Part shown: piece after piece, positions 1 through 13,041 of the stretch
Layout of the letters: every line of letters begins with the position of its first letter
Position numbering within the stretch: position 1 is the stretch's first letter
Source: Neocallimastix lanati (nom. inval.)
Taxonomy: Eukaryota; Neocallimastigomycota; Neocallimastigomycetes; Neocallimastigales; Neocallimastigaceae
Length of the DNA: 62,000 nucleotides
Assembly (NCBI GenBank): GCA_016946835.1
Contig: JACVTC010000033.1
Location: 1,222,501-1,284,500 of the forward strand
Direction: 5' to 3'
Made by a program: the position numbers and the translations under genes
The notes under the pieces: model-generated
Databases searched by the model: none
Told to the model about the DNA's origin: nothing
What the model saw: only the letters and a program-made list of their open reading frames with translations

Positions 1-992
1 GTTATATAAAAATGAATGATGTTTATCCATTTATAAACTATACTTATTTATTACAGAGTATTTAAAATTATTAAAATTTTATAATTAATATTTTAATGAT
101 GAGAATATTCAAATATATAAAATCCTTTTTAGAAATTTGGATTTTAGGGGGAAAGTAGGCAAAATAAAATACAAATTATAAAAATATAAAAGAAAATAAA
201 AATATTAAAGAAAAGTCACTTAACTGATTCTTTGAGCTAATTATTTGAAAATAATACTTATTCTGAAATGAATAAAATAGCCTAATAGCGAAAATTAACA
301 AAAATTAACCTTTAAGAAAGAATTAACTGAAATAGTGAATATTAATCAATTATGAAACAATTTATATTATTACTAATAAGTTTAAATGACTAGAATAATA
401 TAATTAATTATAAATACAATCAATTTTAATACCCCAAGATTATGTTTTATCAAGTACACCAATATATAATTAACAATTTATTTTAATAGTTATCGCTAAA
501 ACTACAAAGTGAAAATACAAAAAAGTTAGCGCTAATCTATAAAGCGGATTATAATTATTAGTGATATAAAACCCAATATATAAGAGGTATTCACACAAAT
601 TGAGATGGTATAATATCACCCTTCAAGAGAAAGGTTTCCATCATATATAAATGGTATATTTAAACCATATAATTATTTTATATTAAAGATGACATATATT
701 CATCTAATATTTATTAAAGGTGTAAAAATATTAAATACTTAGTTTTAGGGGGAAATTATTAGATTATAAATATATTTAAGAAATTATTTTAGTAATATTT
801 AAATTAAATTAAAAAATTAATATTACATAAAAAGTATTTTATTCATGTAAAATTAGAGGTTAATTTAGGATAGAAATATATATAACAGTTTAATAATATC
901 AAGTTAATAGTGTAAAATAGGATAATTTTATATACACATATTCACCAGTAAACCAATTTATTCATTATTGAATAACTAGGTTTAAGGGGGAA
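1..992 (+). other. Decayed retroelement remnant with polypurine-tract-like motifs
   Basis: No open frame survives here. Three G5 motifs in similar purine-rich context occur near 146-152, 744-752 and 984-992. The last directly precedes an LTR-like unit that begins TGTTAGAA, just as element A has a G5 purine tract directly before its TGTTGACT 3' LTR. I read the segment as the eroded 3' internal part of one or more Ty1/copia-like elements. The first two motifs could be older 3' ends or chance. No protein similarity is readable, so the call rests only on motif geometry. Confidence 0.35.
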
Positions 993-1187
993 TGTTAGAA
1001 TATGTGAAATGTATGAAAAATAAGCTTCGAATGTATTGAAACACATTGTAATATAAATAATGTATAAGCCACAATGTATTAATATAAAAGCATTTAATTT
1101 AGAATAATTAAGTACTAGTAACTCTTTATCATAAAATATATTAATAAAATTGACATAATTATAAACCATAAATTCATAACTCTTAAC
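993..1187 (+). repeat. Short LTR (3' or solo) of a copia-like element
   Basis: A 195-bp unit starts TGTTAGAATATG and ends CTCTTAACA, giving 5-bp inverted ends TGTTA/TAACA. It is preceded by the purine tract TTTAAGGGGGAA. Copia elements A and B have LTRs of the same form (TGTT...AACA). No second copy is in the window, so the boundaries rest on the termini and the adjacent purine tract. Confidence 0.5.
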
Positions 1188-2127
1188 AAAATGTTTTCTT
1201 TTTTATTTATTTATTTATTTATTTATTTATTACTTTAAAATATATATATATATATTTTTTTATTATGATTTAAATATTTTATTGATTTTTTTTTTTTTTT
1301 TTTTTTTAAAAGGTTATTATACTTATATTTATTACCTTAATAAAAGATAGCTTATGAGGGGAAAAAAAAAAAAATGTAATGACAAAAAAAAATTAAAAAA
1401 AAAAAAATAAAAAAATAAAATTAAGAAGAAATAAAAAATAAGAATATAAAGAAATAAGAATATAAAAATATAATTAAATATATATAAAAATTAAATAAAT
1501 TATATAAAAAAAATGAAATTAATAAATAAATAAAAATAATTAAAATAAAATAATACATAGATTAATAAAATAAAAAATTCTAAAATATTTTATATATAAA
1601 TAATTTAAAAGAAATAAAGAAATAATATTACATAATAAATAATAAATAATAAATAATAAATAATGGTAATAGTAATAATAAATAAATAAATAAATTTGTT
1701 CTTTTTTTATTAATTATTAATTATTATTTTATTATTTCTAAATATTATTTTTTTTTTATTTTTTTTTTTTTTTTTTTTGGTATAATATTAATGAGATTAA
1801 TTAATGAGATTAATGTTAAAAAAATTCTTAAATATAAGATTTATAAATATATAAATATAAATTATAAATATATAAATAAAAAAAAAAAATAAATAAAAAA
1901 TAAATAAAAATAAAGGATAAAAAAAAATAAATAAATAAAAAAAAAAAAAACTATCATCTATTTATATATTTATTGATTAATGTATGAATGTGGTAAAATA
2001 TTGAATTTTTTGTATTAATATAATATTATTTTATGATGAATTAGTTAATTATACTTTTAATTATAAAAAGAATAGTAGATATAACTTTTTTTTTTTTTTT
2101 TTTTTTTTTATGTTGCTAGTGTTATTG

Positions 2128-2168
<41 letters not shown>

Positions 2169-2417
2169 TGGATAAATTATATATATATGTATATATATTA
2201 AGTAGAAAAAAAAAAAAGAAAAAAAGAGGGGTAAGGAAGAATTTTCGTTTTTCTATTTTAATTTTTTCAATAGAGCAACTTTTGGTATACCTAATATAAT
2301 AGATATATATATATTAATAATTATAAAGCGATAAAAATATATAAAAATATGTATATATAAATATATATTAATGTTAATATTATATGTTAATATTATATTT
2401 TTATTGATGATATTTTA

Positions 2418-2473
<56 letters not shown>

Positions 2474-2532
2474 TACTATTGATTTAATTGGTTTAATAAA
2501 ATTTTTTTCTTCTATATTATTAATTATTTAAT
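1188..2532. other. Gene-free AT-rich spacer with microsatellites
   Basis: No coding potential is seen on either strand. It holds (TTTA)n near 1201-1230, long A and T runs, (ATT)n near 2124-2167 and 2415-2467, and (TA)n patches. The right end is the 3' flank of the F-box/ankyrin gene. Confidence 0.7.
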
Positions 2533-2729
2533 TTATTCATTCCAAGGTTTACCTCCATATTTAACAAAAATTCGTATGAGAGTCTTGTTTTTTTGTTGAA
2601 TAGCGATATTTAAGGCATTATTGATACCATTTTGACATTCCTTGCTCTTGGTATAATATTTTAGTAAAAGAAGCACAATTTCATTATTCTTTTTTCTATT
2701 TTATTTAAATTTAAATTTTTAAAATTATA

Positions 2730-2801
<72 letters not shown>

Positions 2802-3094
2802 GTTTTATCTAACTTTATATATATATAGTTTTTATTGTATTATATATATATATATATCATTTTTATTTTTATTTTTATTAATTATATTTTACTTTGTAGC
2901 TATAAGCAAAGGTCCATCATTATATTTACGAGGTTGAACGCCCACTTTTGAGGAGAAAAAAAATGAAAAGTGAGAGAGAATTGATCAAATGAAATAATAA
3001 TATTAATAATAACAATATTAATAATAAAATCAGTATACGTTAATTAATTATATAATATAATAAAATAAAAATAAAATTGCATTATTAAAATAAA

Positions 3095-3140
<46 letters not shown>

Positions 3141-3715
3141 TTTTCATTTAATATTATATTTTATTTTTTTTTTTTTTTTTTTTTTTTTTCTTACTTGCTA
3201 ATAACATTTTTACCAATTTGATATTATTTTTTTCTTTATTATTATTATTATTATTATTTTAATAATAATAAATAATAATTATAATGAATTTAAACAAATT
3301 ATATATTATTATAATAATAGATATAAATATATCAATATATAAAAATTATTATTAAATATATATTAGAACCTTTTTATAATTATTATTATTATTATTAATA
3401 CATATAATATATATGTATTAATATTATAAATAATTACATATAATATAATAAAAACATACTACAAGCTAAAATTAAGGGTCGGTTTGCTGGTTCAGAAGGA
3501 GAAACCCCTCTATCCATTAAAAATTGAATAAAGTCAAGTGAAGGATTTTTAAGTAACCATCTTTATATATATAAAGAGAGAGTGTGTCAAATATTTAGAA
3601 AAAATAATAATAATAATAATAAAGTTAATTTTAATATTATATTAAAAAAAATAATAATAATAATAAAGTTAATTTTAATATTATATTAAACAAAAAAAAA
3701 AAAAAAAAAAAAAAA

Positions 3716-3764
<49 letters not shown>

Positions 3765-3778
3765 TCATAAAATGAATA

Positions 3779-3814
<36 letters not shown>

Positions 3815-4697
3815 GAATGAATTTGAATTTAATAATAAAATTAAATTTTATTTATAAATATGGTATATCATATAAATTTTTTTAAAAAAAATAAAAAAAA
3901 AAAAAAAAAAATTTGAATTTTATATTAAAAAATAAAATTTATTTTATATATCTTATATATTTTATTATTTTTACTATTATCATTATTACTTTGGTAATTG
4001 GCATGTGGTATAGATGCATTGCATATCATTCCAATGATATTTACTTAAAAACCAACGTTCCAATATTTCGACTACCCTCTCATTTAAAAATTTACATTTT
4101 AATATAGTTTGAAAAGTACTATTCAATTTTTTTTCCTTTTTATCAGAGTTTTGATAGAGATAGTGTGCCTTCATCACCGAGCTATATTTCCACTATTGAT
4201 TGTTTAAAAATAAAATTTAAAATTTTTTATTATATGTAATTTTATAAAAGAATTTATCCAATTTATATTATATCGATATTAATATATAAATTATAATTAA
4301 AACATTACATATACAAAAATAATATATTTTTATTATTAAAAAAAAATATTTATATATATATAAATATTTATAATATTTGGTATATATTTATATTTATAAA
4401 AAATATAATTATTTAAAAAAAAAAATAGGTATATATATAATTCAATTATATTGTATAATTAATAATAATTGTTCAATAAATTTTTAATATATATATATAT
4501 CAATTATTATAATAAAAAATATCTGTATGAAAAAAATATAGATATATATGTATATATATAAGGAAAAAAACCATTACCAAATAATAATAACGTTTACAAG
4601 TGAATATTAAAGGGAGTTCATTGGAATAATTGAAAACCTTGACCACCAATTCATTGGGTAAATGATTAAATGTAGTTTTACTTTTCGTTATTGTCAT
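2533..4697 (-). CDS. F-box/ankyrin-type protein, five exons, 212 aa
   Basis: Exons by hand (minus): 4697-4578, 4192-3990, 3560-3460, 2944-2893, 2695-2533. Every intron is GT-AG, all phases agree, the coding sum is 639 nt and it ends in TAA. Exon 1 reads as an F-box start: 'HLPNELVVKVFNY' followed by 'FTCKRYYYL' and, after splicing, 'WKYSS', the usual LP-x-E...C+x(F/Y)..L..W pattern. Exons 3-5 carry ankyrin-like helices: 'DFIQFLMDRGVSP', 'NRPLILAC', 'YNDGPLLIAT' and 'NEIVLLLLKYY'. The F-box recruits SKP1/cullin and ankyrin repeats bind substrates, so a ubiquitin-ligase adaptor role is inferred. The introns (385, 429, 515, 197 nt) contain (ATT)n and homopolymers. Coding DNA is clearly less AT-rich than the introns. 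The exact 3' end could differ: a GT inside 'GGAGGTAAAC' could splice to an AG near 2304. Confidence 0.72.
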
Positions 4698-4993
4698 TTT
4701 TTATATATTTGCATTAAATAAATAATCATATATACGTATATTATTGTTTTAAATAATTTCTTAAGTTTAAAAATAAAAAAGAAATACTTATGAAATTATT
4801 TTTTTTTTCTTTTTTTATTTTTCAATTCTTTTTAAATTAATATAAAATATATATTATATCTTATTAATATATATTATAACAATTAAAAAAATATATAATT
4901 TTTTCTTCTTTTTAAAAAAAAAAATTATATATATATATATATAATGTTTTATTTCAACTATTCCATAATAAATTTTAGTTTCCTTTTGTATGT

Positions 4994-5024
<31 letters not shown>

Positions 5025-5270
5025 TTAATAAATAATTAATTATTTAAAAATTGAGTTGAGGAATTGTATAAAGACAGGTAATATATTGAATTTCTTTTTT
5101 TTTTATTTTAACCGTTTTTACAAAAAAAAAAAAAAAAAAAAATAAAAGAATGAACCAATAAAATTTGAAGAAATAATTTTTTTTTAAATAATTACTATTA
5201 TTATTATCGTTTTTATGTTTAATAATAATTATTATAATTATTTTTATATATAATTATCATTGTTGTTGTT
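4698..5270. other. Intergenic AT-rich DNA
   Basis: Upstream flank of the F-box/ankyrin gene. Homopolymer T and A runs and TA repeats are present. No open frame, RNA gene or recognisable regulatory motif is seen. Confidence 0.6.
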
Positions 5271-5700
<430 letters not shown>

Positions 5701-6336
5701 TGATAACAGTATAATATATTAATTAATATTATAATGTTATACTAAAGTTGTAGTAAAATTCTAACTTTTAAGAAAGAACTATTTTACAACTTTTAATGAT
5801 AAAAATTATAAAAAGAAACTTTGTTTATTTTTTTATAAAAATAAACTATTAATTTTACACAAAATTTATTTTATAAATAATTACACAAAAATTATTTATA
5901 ATTCAAAGAAGTTATATTCTCAATAATATAACTTAAAAATATTAATTATTTATTATTTAATTTATTAATAATACTTCATTATATTTGACTAATTATTTCT
6001 TCTCTTTTCATAAAAAGTCCCCTTCTAAACGTTTATTTACATTTTCTTTTTATGAATTATTATTCTTTTTAGATTAATATAGTTCATAACTTAATTTAAT
6101 ATATTTCTTAATAATATAATAGAACAAAGACATAAAATAATATATAATAAGGTTTAAAGATAATATATTATACTAATTTAGAGTAATTAAAATATAATTT
6201 TAATATAACTTTAAAGAATATAGAAATATAAATTAATATAACTTTTCTAATACATTAATTTGATACATTTGTATTGATTTTCTTTGTTTACATTTTTTTT
6301 ATGAAATTTACTTAATATCTTGAAAATTCTTTATCA
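5701..6336 (+). repeat. LTR-like solo element, 636 bp
   Basis: The unit has perfect 6-bp inverted ends TGATAA...TTATCA. It is related to the reverse complement of the solo LTR at 17607-18143: both end in AATTCTTT(A/G)TCA, share an ACTAAAGTTG-like block near the start, and share TTTATTTACATT with an AAAAGT/TTCAC context in the middle. It lies inside (ATT)n DNA and the flanking satellite is duplicated on both sides. I see no clean 5-bp target duplication (ttaat versus attat). Confidence 0.5.
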
Positions 6337-6937
<601 letters not shown>

Positions 6938-6938
<1 letters not shown>

Positions 6939-6952
6939 GATTAAGAGTCTCA
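6938..6952 (+). other. Primer-binding site, half-tRNA-Lys(CUU) type (element A)
   Basis: AGATTAAGAGTCTCA overlaps the last base of the 5' LTR. Its complement TGAGACTCTTAATCT is the anticodon stem-loop (anticodon CTT) of eukaryotic tRNA-Lys(CUU), not a tRNA 3' end. The same 15-mer follows the 5' LTR of element B and precedes gag of element F. Priming by a cleaved internal tRNA fragment is known for Drosophila copia and yeast Ty5 (initiator Met half-tRNA). Confidence 0.75.
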
Positions 6953-7013
6953 GTTGACTCATATTATTTATTATTAAAAGTACTTAATTAATTCGCTTCA
7001 CCGCTCCGAAATC

Positions 7014-10000
7014 ATGCAAGACTTTAACTTAGCTAAGGACCAACGCCTCCATGGAAAATCCAACTTTAATGAGTGGAAATTTCTTATTGACAATGCCGCT
7101 AAACGTCAAGGTATTAAGGAATTCATGGAAGTCGACGTCGTTTGAAAACTTAATGATGTAGGTTTTGATTACAACCCCAATGTCAACGATGTTATCAACA
7201 AGGTAATTACTAAATTAATTACCAAAATGTTACCGCAAGCTCCTGCCGAACCTATTCGAAACAATAATGCTGAGGTTAATCGAAACAATAATGTTGATAT
7301 CAATACTCAGCTAACTAACTTTTTTGGTAATCCTCTTAATCATATCAGATTAGTTGAGGAAGCAGAAAGGATCGATGCTGACATGATACTCATGATCAGT
7401 AAGAATGTCGATGATTCTGTTTTAAGAGAAATCAGCAGACTTAATAATGGTTTCCGTATAATGGAAAGACTCAAATCAAAATATGGAAATTCAAATGCTG
7501 ATATGGAATACTGGCTTAAAAGATTAAGAAGTATTAAAGCCAGAGATAGAAATCAAATCATCGAAAAGCTAGAACTTATGAAAGAAACTTACGATGATAT
7601 GGAAGAACAACATGTGGAGATCACTGATAAGGAAAAATTAAAATATCTCTATAACGTACTACCGGATGATTATAAAAATATCATTCAAATTAATTTGAAT
7701 AGTGACCCTAATGTATATATTAATAATCTCAAAAGTTTTATTTATGCAAAATCTTACCTAGAAAATTGGGAAGATAACAAAACCATTGAAAAAGATGATC
7801 CAATGGATCTAGATTTTATCAGTAGAGGAAGAAGAACTAGTAATTCCTCAAAGAAAAATGAACACAACAACCATAATAACAAAAGCTCTAACTCTAAGAA
7901 AAGAGGAAAGCAAAATGGTAACCAATATAACAATAATAATAAAGATAATAGTAACAAAGACAATAATAATAAATCATATTGTCACATTTGTGAAGTTAAA
8001 GGACACTCTACCAGAAACTGCATATATAATATGAAGACGAAGTCAAATCATAATAAAGGGAGGCAAGAAAAGCTTCAAGTAAAGACCACATTAAATGATC
8101 ATCCAAAGAAGTCTTTACATTTAATAAGTAAAATTTCTGATCCAGACAGTGCCAGTAGCTATGACGATAATTTTGATTTTGAAGACGCAAGGGCACTGAT
8201 AGAAAAACAAGAAGAAATAAACATTAACAATAAGGTTAAATTTTCTGGATTAATTGAATACGTGAATGATAGTTCTATTATTCCAAAGGAGATAACAATT
8301 CCTAATAAAAAAGAGGAATTATATGTAAACAACATCAATTATTATGAAGAAAATGATAAGACTAGTGAATGGTTATATGATACTGGTGCTGGAGAACATA
8401 TAACTAATGATTTTAATTTGCTAAATAATTTTATTCACTGCAAAATAAAGTTAAGATGTGCCAATGGGACAATGTGTAGCTTCGAAGGATATGGTACTTA
8501 CGAATGTTACATTAATGGAATATATTTACGACTAGACAAGGTATTATATTCAAAATCTGCAACTAAAAATCTTATTAGTGGAATAGAACTGGCCAAAATA
8601 GGATATAGAGTCATTATTGACACTGATGATTATACACGTGGTAGATTTAACTTATGGGGTCCAAATAATGTATATATAGGAACTTATTATTCTACAAATG
8701 ATAATCAATTCTTAGTAAATACTTACAAGATTAATAAAAACTTTGAAGAAAAGGATAAAAATATTATGGCTTTAAACGAAGTTGATGAAAAAAGCCTTGA
8801 AATTTGGCATAGAAGACTAGGTCATTATTACCTAGAAAACATAAACAAATATCTAAGTTTACACCAAATAAAAACTCCTAAATGCATAGAATGTAAAGTA
8901 GCTAAAATGTCAAGGAAATCACACGGAGGAAAAACACCAAAAGCTACGAAAATATTAGAAATAATACATTCAGACATTTCAGGTCCATACAATTCATCTA
9001 TCAATAATAAAAAATACTTTATTACATTCATGGATGAATTCTCAAGAAAAGTATGGATATATACTTTAAAATCTAAAGCCGAAGCTCCCGAATTAATTGT
9101 GGAATTCTTCAAGTACTTAAATAACCAATTTGAAGAATATAATATTAAAATATTTAAATCAGATGGAGGAAAGGAATTTAAAAATAAAACAGTTAATAAA
9201 TACTGTAAAGAAAATGGAATAGAAAAAACCTATTCTCCCCCAGGTTGTCCTGAAGTTAATGGAAAAGCTGAAAGAATAAACAGAACTCTTAGAAATTCAG
9301 CTAAAACTCTTCTATATTGGGCAGAATTATCAGAAAACTTTTGGAATTTCGCCATAAAACAGGCATGCTACATATATAACTTAATTCCCCATTCAGGAAA
9401 TAAATTTTTAATACCCAATGAAGTATTTTACAACAAAAAGGTAGAGTTAAAACATTTAAAAACTTTTGGTTGTGTGTGTTATTACAGGGATGATACACAA
9501 CACAAATCAAAATTTTTACCAAATGCTAAGAAGGGCGTATTCTTGGGATTTGATGATAAAAAATATTCATATATTATCATGGATATTGAAAATAATAAAA
9601 TACATTATACTAACGATGTAGAATTCGTTGAAGAAGAGCCTAGTAAACACAAATACGAAACAAGCAATTATAAAGACTCTTACTTCTCATTTATGAAAGA
9701 CAACAATAGAAAAGATATGAATCCAGAAGATAATATTATAAATGAAGATAATAATATAAATGAAGATAATAATATGAACAATGAAAATAATTTTAATGGA
9801 AGAAACATCTTAAATGAAGAAAACAGTTTAAATGAAAATATTAATAATGAAAGGACTACTAATACAGAACATAAAAGTAATTACATTAAAAATAAGCATG
9901 TCAATAATATATCGTTAAATGAAGAAAATCAAGAATTTGATAATAAAGATATAAACCAGAAAAATAACCATAATTTAAATAAAGATGTTGAAATTAATTC

Positions 10001-12638
10001 TAAAATTAATCCTGAAATTAAAAATAAAAATAATTGTGAATTTAAATTGAAATTCAATTTCAACAATGTTGACAAAAATAATTCTGAAAATAATTATTTG
10101 AATGAGATAAATAGAAATTTAGAAATAATAAATAAAAATTATAATAAAAAGCTTAGAAATAATACTAAGAATACCAATTTTAATTCTAACATTATTGAAA
10201 AATATAAACCAGAAGATCCTGCTTACGCCGCCTCAACTTCCAGCAGGAACAAAGGAAAAGAAAAAATAACCGAATTTGAAAATTTTGATAAAAATAAAAT
10301 ATTTTTAAATAATGAAAAATCAAGCCAAAATTTACAGAATTTTACAATAAATAATAATAATATGAAAAAAAATTTTAATAATAAAAATTTTTCAAAAAAT
10401 GATGAAAAAATTCAAGAAAATCTATTGGCTGAAGCAAAATCACATTCATATCATATCAAAAAATTTTCAAATAATTCAATAATTTCAAATAACACTAATG
10501 AATCACATATTACATATGACAACAATAATGATTCACATAAATCTATTAATAATTCAAATAAATCAATGAATATCAAAAATTTTCCAAAAAATGATCAAAA
10601 TTTTATTAATAAAAATTTTTTATCGAAAAATAATAAATTAATTCAACAAAATTCAAAATCCAGCGACTCTATGAAGAAAAACTATAATTTCTCCACTCCT
10701 ACAATAGATATCAATAATATTCCTTCAGATAATAAAAATACGGTAATGGAAAATCTTAAAAATATAACTCTTCCATATAATTTTAATCAGAATTTACCTT
10801 TAATAACCGATTCTTCAACCAACCAAATTTCTCAAAAATCAGACGAAATTTCACTTACTAATAATAACGAAATAAATAATAAATTTAGCAACAATAATAT
10901 AGTAAACAAAGAAAATTATGCCCATAAATCTCTTATAGATGCATCAAGTGTTATTGATTTTAATAAAGATGAAATTATGGATGACATTGTAGCCAATACA
11001 GAATATGGCAACATCTATAAAAGACCACTTAGTCCAAAATATAAAGAGACTGCACCTACTAATATTAGTTCTCGTAGAAAACTAGACCAAATCAACGACA
11101 TTATTATTGCTTCTATATTTTGTCACATTCCTAATACGTATGAAGAAGCAATAAACAGTGAAGACAAAAATAACTGGATTGAGGCTATTAATGATGAACT
11201 TAATAACCTTTATTCTAATAATATTATGACTTTTGTTAAAAATGTACCTAAAAACAAGAACATCATTACCACAAAATGGGTTTTCAACACTAAACGTGAT
11301 TCAAATAATAATATTTATAAATATAAAGCTCGTTTAGTTGCTCGTGGATTTAAACAAAAATGGGGAATCGATTATGAATTAATTTATTCTCCTACTCTAA
11401 ACATTGATGGTCTTAAATTAATATTCGCTATTTCTGCTGCTCTTAAGTGGAATATTTTCCAGCTAGATATAAAGGCCGCTTACCTTAATGCTCCGCTTGA
11501 TAAAGATATTTATACTACTATTCCTAAAGGCGATACGCGCTTTGGGCGGGGATATTGGAAGCTCAACAAAGCTTTGTATGGCCTTAAGCAATCTGGTAGA
11601 CAATGGTATAATACCATTAGAAAATTCCTAATAAAAAATGAGTTCATTCAAATTAAATCCGAACAATGTATTTTCAAATTTACAAAAAATAATATAACAA
11701 AATGCATTATCGGCTTATACGTGGACGACATGGTCATCGCTGGAGAAAACGAATACATTAAACAAATAATAAATAAAATAAAATAAAAATTTAAAATATC
11801 TAAATGTGATCCAATTGAATACATATTAGGAATTGAAGTAAAGAAAGAAAATAATTCATATATTATTTCACAGAAAAATTTTATAAATAATATGTTATAT
11901 AAATTTAATATTGATAATACAAAGAAAAGAAAAACACCATGTACTGGTGATAATAAAATATCAGAAAACAATAAACCTTTCGATAAAACAATCTACAAAA
12001 GCGCAATAGGTTCCTTAATATACCTTTCGAAATGTACTAGACCTGACATAGCTTTCGCTGTAAATAAAGCTTCAAGAAAATGTGAAAATCCAACTATATC
12101 GGATTGGAACAAAATAATAAATATTCTAAAATATATTAATAGTACCAAAGAATTTAAGATAGAATATAATGGAAAGGGGGAGCTTGTTGCATATACCGAC
12201 TCTGACTTTGCCGGCTGTTTGGAAGATAGAAAATCTACCTCAGGAGGAATAATACTTATGGGAACAAGTCCGATATGCTGGTTGTCCAAGAAACAAACAA
12301 GTGTTGCTACGTCTACTGCTGAAGCAGAGTACATAAGCACTTCCGAAAATATAAAGAAAATATTATGGATTAGAAATATAATAAAAGAAATTTTAAACAA
12401 ATGGATAACTGTTAAAATCTATACAGATAATCAAGCAAGTAAGAAAATAATGGAGAACGGAGAAATAAATACAAAATTAAAGCATATAAGTGTATGATAT
12501 CATTTCAACAGGGACAATATTGCAAAGAAGAAAGTAAAATTAGAATATATTGATACTGAAAACATGCTAGCGGACATATTAACCAAGGACTCAAATGGAC
12601 CAAAGATACAAAAATTTACAAACAACATTTTTATCTAA
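7014..12638 (+). pseudogene. Copia gag-pol polyprotein of element A, three in-frame stops
   Basis: One frame of 1874 codons is interrupted by TGA at 7143-7145, TAA at 11784-11786 and TGA at 12495-12497. Domains in order: gag (to about residue 300), zinc knuckle CHICEVKGHSTRNC (~322), aspartic protease DTGA (~456), GAG-pre-integrase/HHCC 'HRRLGHYY..CIEC' (~595-625), integrase core with HSDISGP, KSDGGKEF and NGKAERIN (D,D,E; ~650-755), a ~400-residue Asn/Lys-rich linker, reverse transcriptase from TKWVFN (~1420) through YVDD (~1570), and RNase H with YTDSDFAGC (~1727) and STAEAEY. The start ATG follows the primer site and matches B ('FNLAKDQRL'). The TGA codons could come from CGA and the TAA from CAA by single C-to-T changes. 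All else is conserved, so the breaks are young. Confidence 0.93.
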
Positions 12639-12649
12639 AAATATTATTT

Positions 12650-12658
12650 GAGGGGGAG
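12650..12658 (+). other. Polypurine tract of element A
   Basis: The purine run GAGGGGGAG lies immediately before the TGTTGACT 3' LTR, 12 nt after the polyprotein stop. This is the standard position for plus-strand priming. Confidence 0.85.
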
Positions 12659-12978
12659 TGTTGACTGCACTCATAATTTAACTATATATTTAATTTATTT
12701 ATTTATAGTATTTATTTATATTTATGTGTATTTATTTATTTATATTTAATGATTACTTAAATGTATTATGATCTATCGTCTTGTATAAATCTATGTTAAT
12801 TATCTTTTAATATTTATTTAATTAATTTTTAATTTATTTTATGTTATGGAAAACGCATGTTGTAACATGTGACTTTATTACTTATTTAAAGCCGAAAGAT
12901 AGATCATACACTTATTTCCCTTGTATACCATATTCCATAAGGAATATTATTATAGATCTAAATTTAATAAAGCTAACA
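12659..12978 (+). repeat. 3' LTR of copia element A
   Basis: Same length and sequence as the 5' LTR except T for C four bases from the end region (GCTAACA). It is followed by attat and then (ATT)n. Confidence 0.93.

Positions 12979-13040
<62 letters not shown>
12979..13040. repeat. (ATT)n microsatellite between elements A and B
   Basis: About 20 ATT units. On the minus strand they fuse in frame to the end of element B's gag-pol as poly-Ile and then run into A's LTR. That fusion is an artefact of truncation, not a protein domain. Confidence 0.9.

Positions 13041-13041
<1 letters not shown>

Noticed and set aside
12912-13040. Poly-Ile C-terminal domain of the element B protein
   Set aside because: It is the (ATT)n tract and the LTR of element A read through in frame.
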